From Nageia nagi (lineage: Eukaryota; Pinophyta): a stretch of 64,000 nucleotides of DNA. Numbering within the stretch: position 1 is the stretch's first letter; every line of letters starts with the position of its first letter. Shown here piece by piece: positions 58,761-64,000 of the stretch. The notes beneath the pieces are model-generated. The model saw only the letters and a program-made list of their open reading frames with translations, was not told the origin of the DNA and searched no databases. The stretch covers positions 195,176,001 to 195,240,000 of the forward strand of contig JBITNC010000001.1 in the NCBI GenBank assembly GCA_050084985.1. The letters are read 5' to 3'. The position numbers were made by a program, and so were the translations under genes.

Positions 58761-59542
58761 ACATGCACTCACAACACAACATTTAATGAAAAACCATTTT
58801 CAACTACTCTTGGATGGATCCCCATATCTTCTTCTAGAGATCCCATGATGGCATATGTTGGAATAATGTTAACAAATGTGGAAGAGTATGGCTTTACACC
58901 CAATAATTACATCTACTTAAAAGTTTCTAGAAACTTTTTAGAAAACCCATTTTTGTGCATATCCTATGATCATTATAGTATATGAAACTATGTTTGCATC
59001 ATGCATCTTATCAAATAACTCCATAGCCTTGTGTATTCTTCATAAGGAAGCTAAAATAAAAATTGAAAATGTAGTATAAAAATATAATCTCATGGAATAC
59101 AATGACCAAAGGATATGCACAAAACAAGTATGGTTTAGAGGATCTCAAGTGTTTGCATGACACTCTTATTAGAGTCTATCAAGTATGTACTAGGTTATTA
59201 GTAGATACATTATATCTACAAGACTATTTTGTACAAATTATGTAGTTTCCTTCATATTTATTTTTCCTACAAATTCTACAGTACCAAATTTTAGAACTCT
59301 ATAATATTGTATACTAACCTTGTAAAATTAGGTATTTATAATAACTTTTTTCAAAAATGCAATACAACTTCATGGCTTATGTATGATATATGATAAAAAT
59401 ATATTATTAATTTAGAATAAGGCCAATTATATTAGTATATTACAAAAATAAATAATGAACAATAAAATAATAGTAGCATCACCAATAACTAATGCATCAA
59501 ACTTGCCAAAAATATTGGAGGAAGCAATTTTAGTATTTGAAT
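58761..59542. other. no recognisable gene
   Basis: AT-rich. Includes the third copy of the dispersed GATCATAGGATATGCATAAAAT-type repeat near 59098. Confidence 0.45.
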
Positions 59543-60069
59543 TGTAGAGTATAAATTGTGTAAAATATGAATATACATAATAAATAAATCAATATACAAT
59601 ATAAGGAGTATATAGGTACACTATATTAGATAAATGAATATACATGAAAAGCATACATCTAATATAAAGTGTATGTACAATCCTCAAAAGTAGATAGCAA
59701 TGAATATGTAAAGGATTAGGATTGAATTGATGGCAATTTTGTGATGGTTTTTTGCATGTATGAATCAAAATCCTTTATCACCAAAATCTAAAACCCTCAA
59801 TCTAGAAGATGCATGTTATTCAACCCATTTATATATCCTACAAAGACATAGAAAGGAGTGAAGTCCTATCTCTTGCAATAATATAATCATTGTTATATTC
59901 AAGATAATTTAAAATAAGACCCATGATATATAATATAGCATTTAATATAACACATGGCATTGTATTATAATATATTTTTATCTTGACATATGTAATATTG
60001 AATCAAATAATTTAATAAGTCTAAATATGATTTATTAAATTAATAATTAATCATTTTTAAGCATCTACA
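59543..60069 (-). repeat. 3' LTR of D2 (527 bp)
   Basis: The minus strand starts TGTAGATGCTTAAAAATGAT and ends ...ACTCTACA. The first 15 bases are nearly those of the C-type LTR, while the rest matches D1. Confidence 0.85.
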
Positions 60070-60083
60070 TTTTTTCCCTCTTT
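60070..60083 (-). promoter_or_regulatory. polypurine tract of D2
   Basis: The minus strand reads AAAGAGGGAAAAAA immediately before the LTR, as in C1 and F1. Confidence 0.87.
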
Positions 60084-62433
60084 GGATATGAAATGAAAAA
60101 CATTGAAATTACATAATCTAAAGAAGTATAGAGAAGATAAGAAAATTTTAAATAGTAAAGTGGACTTCTCTTTTTTGATTGATATGTTATTTGTATCCTT
60201 TTTGGTCTTGAATTTCTTCTTACTCATTCTTCTTTAAGTAATCAAGCCAAAAATTAGATTCCTTGTATGAGGAGAGCATCTCTATGCAAATTCTACTCTC
60301 TCAGATAATACTTTTTTTAAGAACAAACCAACATAATATCCATATATATCATATCCCATTAAAAATAATTAATTAGAAGAGAAATAATGAAATAAATATG
60401 ATATCCATTATATCACTATGGTTGATGTGACTCAAAGTTCTATTTAACCATGACATATAGACTATTATGATTCCAACTCATAATATATGAAGATCAAGCT
60501 GATAAGGTCCTTTTTAATGCCCCAAGATTGTAATAACCATGATTATCAAGTTAATGAGAACCTTTTTATTGAATCAAGCTTGTAATAACTTATAATTGAT
60601 AAGACATTTTTCTTATGGAGTGACCATGGCCTTGAAAATATTTTTTAGAATAATATTAAACAATATCCTTTGATTCTCATAAATATACCAAATAGTCAAG
60701 AATTTAGTGGCCTTTCATATCAATATTGCACATTTGGTCATATTGAATTGCTTGATTTTATTGATTTTCAAATAAAAGCTATGTCATTAATAGCATGAGT
60801 TTCATATAATTTGGAAATCATATTTTTTTTACAATTTTATTCATCATTTCCATATTAGTGCATATTTGTGAAATAATAGCATTTTCAAATAGATATTTAA
60901 AGATTTTGTAACATACCCCATTTACAATGAATTCATAATGAACACACATCATTAGCAGCATGGAAATAATCATATTAGATCTATAAATTTTAATGATATT
61001 CATTGAAAGCAAGTAACAACATTTTGCATCACAAAAATTGTAAAATTATTTCTCCATATAGCATAATATTTTCCTTATAAGAAACAAGTTTTGCAATTTT
61101 TTGACCTTATATACTTTTTGTCTATGCATAAGCCATATCATGATATCCTTTACTATTTTGAACTTTTAAAAGTATATTAGCATTGTTGATAATTGGAACC
61201 ATCCATAATTTCACTTTAATCATGTCATTGATAGCATGAGAATGATAGAATTACATTTCAAGAGAAAGAATTCATTTAATTGGCATTGAAAAATAACCAT
61301 TTAGATATTCAATATTCCATTGACATATGTCTATAAAATGCCATATTGCTATATTATACTAGATGTTTAGAGATACCATGGCCTTTAATATTTCACTAGT
61401 AAAACATGCATTCAATTTGAAATAGCGATCGTAAGAATAGCATATGCAATGTTCACTTTTCATACTAGATATTCAAAGAAGTAATAGTGGTCTTAATTCA
61501 TTAATTATAATAGAGTTTGCAATGAATACCATAAATATGATTATAACATAACTTTATATCAATATCAAAATATTTGAGATGATATACTTTACCTGTACTT
61601 ACCTTTATGGCCCAAGAATGAATAATTTTGCACTTTGTGATTTTGAATTATGAATTTGTACCTTATGTTGGACATATGATATCTATCATGGTTCCAACTA
61701 AAATTGAAATTAGCTCTAGCTTAAAATTATATTTCCCTTAGCTAAAACTGATACTACCCCTAGTTGAGACTATATCCACTTTTTACTAATTTCTCTTATT
61801 TATTTTTATTTTTACTTTTTATGAAATGCAACTAATATGAGATTGAATGACTAGAAATAAGACTACTTTATACATAATACATTTGATTAGCATGGCAAAT
61901 TTGAGAACCTTGATGAGAGATAAAGACAAAAAAAACATTTGATGAAGAGAAAAGAAAAAATTTGATGAAATGAGGATGAAAAGATGTAAAAAGAGAAAAT
62001 AAGAAGCAATAGAATATGATAGAAAAGATGAAGATGAGAAGATAGCATGATTAAAAACTTGATAAAATTTGCTATGGTAATCAAATGCATGCAATAGACT
62101 AACTCATGATATGCAAACTATATGAAATGCATCCTATATGATATGCAAAATTAGAAACTATAGTGCAATAGAGGGAGATGGAACCCCCATCATATTAGCA
62201 TATTTTTCATGAGAATTTTATCTTCTTTATTTATATTAGACACTACATTTTCCAAGCTTTGAACTACTACTCTTTCAATAACATCAATATATTCAAGTTG
62301 TACTAATGGAGTATATGTGTTGAATGTTCCCATTTGCACAAATGTGTTAAAAAGTTCAATATTAAATTGATACTTCTCAAAAGACCAATATTTTTGCATT
62401 CCATATTCCTATAATTGAATCTCAATGGGATCT

Positions 62434-62941
62434 TGTTAGAATTTGTAATGAAATATTGTGAATATCTAGACTCCTTGTAAATTCAATTAATCACTTAAAG
62501 GTATGTAGATACCTTAAGTGATTAATAGAATTCTTTAATATGTAGACTTTGACTTTACCAAAGGAGTTAGTTGGTAGGTTGAAGTTTGGTGGTACATTTA
62601 ATGTAACCCTAACCTTACCCTTGGGTTAAAGGAAGGTTAGGGAGGTGCTCTCAACCTATAAATAGAGGGCCTCTCCTCATGTAAACATATCTAAGTCTTG
62701 AGTAAGATTACTCTACTTGGTTGTGTAGGAGAGAGCTAGAGGATAGTTGTAAGAGAGACATAGATTTGAGAATAAGAGAGCTAGTTGTGGATGTACTCCC
62801 AAGGAGGGAGGAACCACATTATATTGGTGTCATATTGTGTGAATGATGTTCTTAGAATTATAGATGTGTTATCTTGTGTACACTTGAGTTTCCTAGTCTA
62901 AGGTCCTAGAGGATTTGTTTAGATCTAGTTCAAATCCTACA
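62434..62941 (+). repeat. 5' LTR of element G1 (508 bp)
   Basis: Starts TGTTAGAATTTG and ends ...CAAATCCTACA, followed by an initiator-Met primer site. Contains a TATA box at 62657 and the conserved CTCCCAAGGAGGG block also seen inverted near 52280. The short LTR and primer choice suit Ty1/copia, but no coding domain lies in the window to confirm the superfamily. Confidence 0.85.
62657..62665 (+). promoter_or_regulatory. TATA box in the G1 LTR
   Basis: TATAAATAG lies near mid-LTR, followed by GGCCTCTCC, a plausible core promoter for the retrotransposon RNA. Confidence 0.65.
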
Positions 62942-62943
62942 TT

Positions 62944-62955
62944 TGGTATCAGAGC
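62944..62955 (+). promoter_or_regulatory. primer-binding site, initiator methionine tRNA
   Basis: TGGTATCAGAGC, two bases after the LTR end, is the standard plant retrotransposon sequence complementary to the 3' end of initiator tRNA-Met. Confidence 0.92.
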
Positions 62956-63659
62956 CTTGTTGAGGAAGCTCTTTTGGTGTGGAAGCTACATCTTGGAAGT
63001 GCTTCATCCTTCTCAACTTTGGAGATCTTCATTCTTCATTGTGAGGTAAAAGGTTTGCAAAGGTATAACCTTCTATCCTTCTTTAACAAAGTTCATTATG
63101 ATACTAATCTTTTGTATGATTATGCTAGCTCAATGTCAATGTCTTAGCAATACCATAATATATTTTTGCTATTCTCTTCTTACTAACAAACTTTTATGTT
63201 AGTAATCTATTTTTAATGTACAAAGAAAATGTTTTTTTTTCTTTTGAGCAAAAATATATTATGCTAGCATCTTATTGAAAAGATTTTTTGCAAAGTCATT
63301 TTGTGAACAATATAAAAAAAAAGGAGGAAGGTGCAATTTTTTTTTACATATTTTATTGTTAAAATAAAGTGGAGGACTTTATTTACAAGTTTTTTGAAAT
63401 ATTTACATAATTTCTATAGGTAATTGTTTAAAATTTAAAACAAATATGGGATATTTGCCCTCTCTAATTTTTTATTGTTTAAAGTAAACACAAGTGAAAG
63501 TTAATTTATTTTTGCAAAAAGGGAAGACTAAAAATATAAAATAATACTCTTAATGAGGTAGCTCTCAAATTTTTTTTATTCAAAGTTTGAATTTTTTTTT
63601 TGAAGTAGAAGAGCAATATTTTTGAGCAATATTGTTGTATGCATATAAAAATAAAAATT
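62956..63659 (+). other. leader of G1, no gene seen
   Basis: AT-rich, with runs of T and A. No gag motif yet; the coding region would lie beyond the window or was displaced. Confidence 0.5.
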
Positions 63660-64000
63660 TTTATGTATCAAAAACTATACAATATTGGGGGGGAAACAAA
63701 TTTGAAAGGGTCTGAGAACTGTTTGACAAAATGAATTGCCGAAAAGGTGAGCCTTCAGCACTGAGGATGACCTCTTCTCCTCCCTCTGCCTTGTGCTTGA
63801 AAGGCACGTGAATTGCTTGACACCATGCATGATGCAGAGCCTCTCCTTGTGATGGCTCTCACCTCCGCACAGCCTTCTCCCTCCTCCCTCGCATCTACTT
63901 GAAGCTGTCCTACACGAGACTGGTTCCTGGTAGACATGTATGAAGCGTAGGGAAGGCATGCACGATGCATCCTAAGACACCGATCTCATGAACTGAAATG
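63660..64000. other. GC-richer, CpG-retaining block at window end
   Basis: The composition changes sharply. About eight CpG are present in 63720-64000, while I saw none in 62956-63650. Two overlapping minus-strand open frames (63959-63675, 94 codons; 63970-63755, 71 codons) exist, but neither resembles a known family. The block may be the edge of a younger repeat, a G1 leader segment, or part of a real gene. Confidence 0.4.

Larger units (their letters stand above)
59543..62433 (-). mobile_element. non-autonomous LTR element D2, 5' side cut by G1
   Basis: On the minus strand the body (62433 to 60084) is followed by a polypurine tract and the 3' LTR (60069-59543). The body matches both halves of the D1 body. 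The 5' part ends where the G1 LTR starts at 62434. Short open frames exist (for example 62399-62190, minus), but no retrotransposon domain was recognised. Beyond the LTR end there is no primer site, confirming this is a 3' LTR. Confidence 0.75.

Noticed and set aside
61819-62094. Small membrane protein frames (Phe/Ser/Leu-rich)
   Set aside because: Low-complexity translation of a purine-rich GAAAAGA tract inside D2; two frames look equally membrane-like, which argues for composition only.
1-64000. A variant genetic code with TAA/TAG read as Gln
   Set aside because: Stops fit Gln positions strikingly well, and a few are shared by A1 and A3. But TGA stops, frameshifts and lost catalytic residues also occur, and the elements belong to plant-type lineages. 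Methylation-driven CAG/CAA deamination explains all of it.
1-64000. CRISPR array, operons, bacterial regulatory sites
   Set aside because: The sequence is plant nuclear; the periodic arrays found are LTR-internal and degenerate, with no spacer-repeat structure.

Overview
This looks like a gene-poor, TE-saturated stretch of a large vascular-plant nuclear genome. A gymnosperm or another giant, repeat-rich lineage is my best guess, but the species cannot be read from the sequence. The DNA is very AT-rich and CpG-poor. Nearly everything recognisable is decayed LTR retrotransposon. I find no convincing intact host gene, tRNA, rRNA or CRISPR.

Layout. (1) 1-9395 (+): copy A1 of a Ty3/gypsy family I call A, cut at its 5' side by the window; it runs gag tail, protease, archaeal-type RNase H (aRNH), reverse transcriptase (RT), gypsy RNase H (gRNH), integrase, an extra 3' ORF and the 3' LTR. 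(2) 9396-12940: a long hairpin, a Ty1/copia RT fragment and unassigned AT-rich DNA. (3) 12950 to about 19400 (-): gag and protease of another gypsy lineage (T1), with its leader and probably its LTR. (4) 20298-20397: a 100-N assembly gap. (5) 20398-24599 (-): copy A2, with 5' LTR, gag and protease. (6) 24609-38516 (+): copy A3, structurally complete, with two ~1.9 kb LTRs and a perfect 5-bp target duplication CATAT; it carries a 3.5 kb extra ORF behind integrase. (7) 38517 to ~50200: D1, apparently a non-autonomous LTR element, split by C1 (40907-49467, +), a Tat-like gypsy element with equal 637-bp LTRs. (8) 50200-52593 (-): F1, a deletion derivative of the C1 family. (9) 53740-55440 (+): another gypsy gag (H1). 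(10) 57340-58760 (-): a degenerate plant mobile domain (PMD) reading frame, a fragment of which is also present antisense inside D1. (11) 59543-62433 (-): D2, second copy of the non-autonomous family. (12) 62434-62941 (+): a 5' LTR with TATA box and initiator-Met primer site (G1), then its leader; the last 300 bp are CpG-retaining and different in character.

How the parts relate. Family A has its extra RNase H upstream of RT and a gRNH whose first catalytic Asp is replaced; C1 has the extra RNase H downstream of gRNH. Elements C1 and D1/D2 share terminal LTR motifs, primer site and polypurine tract, suggesting that D elements used C-type enzymes. The reading frames are interrupted mainly by TAG and TAA at Gln positions, the pattern expected from deamination of methylated CAG/CAA in silenced plant transposons. 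I saw no cellular pathway; the interest lies in the retrotransposon architectures. All similarity calls were made by eye from the translated sequence.
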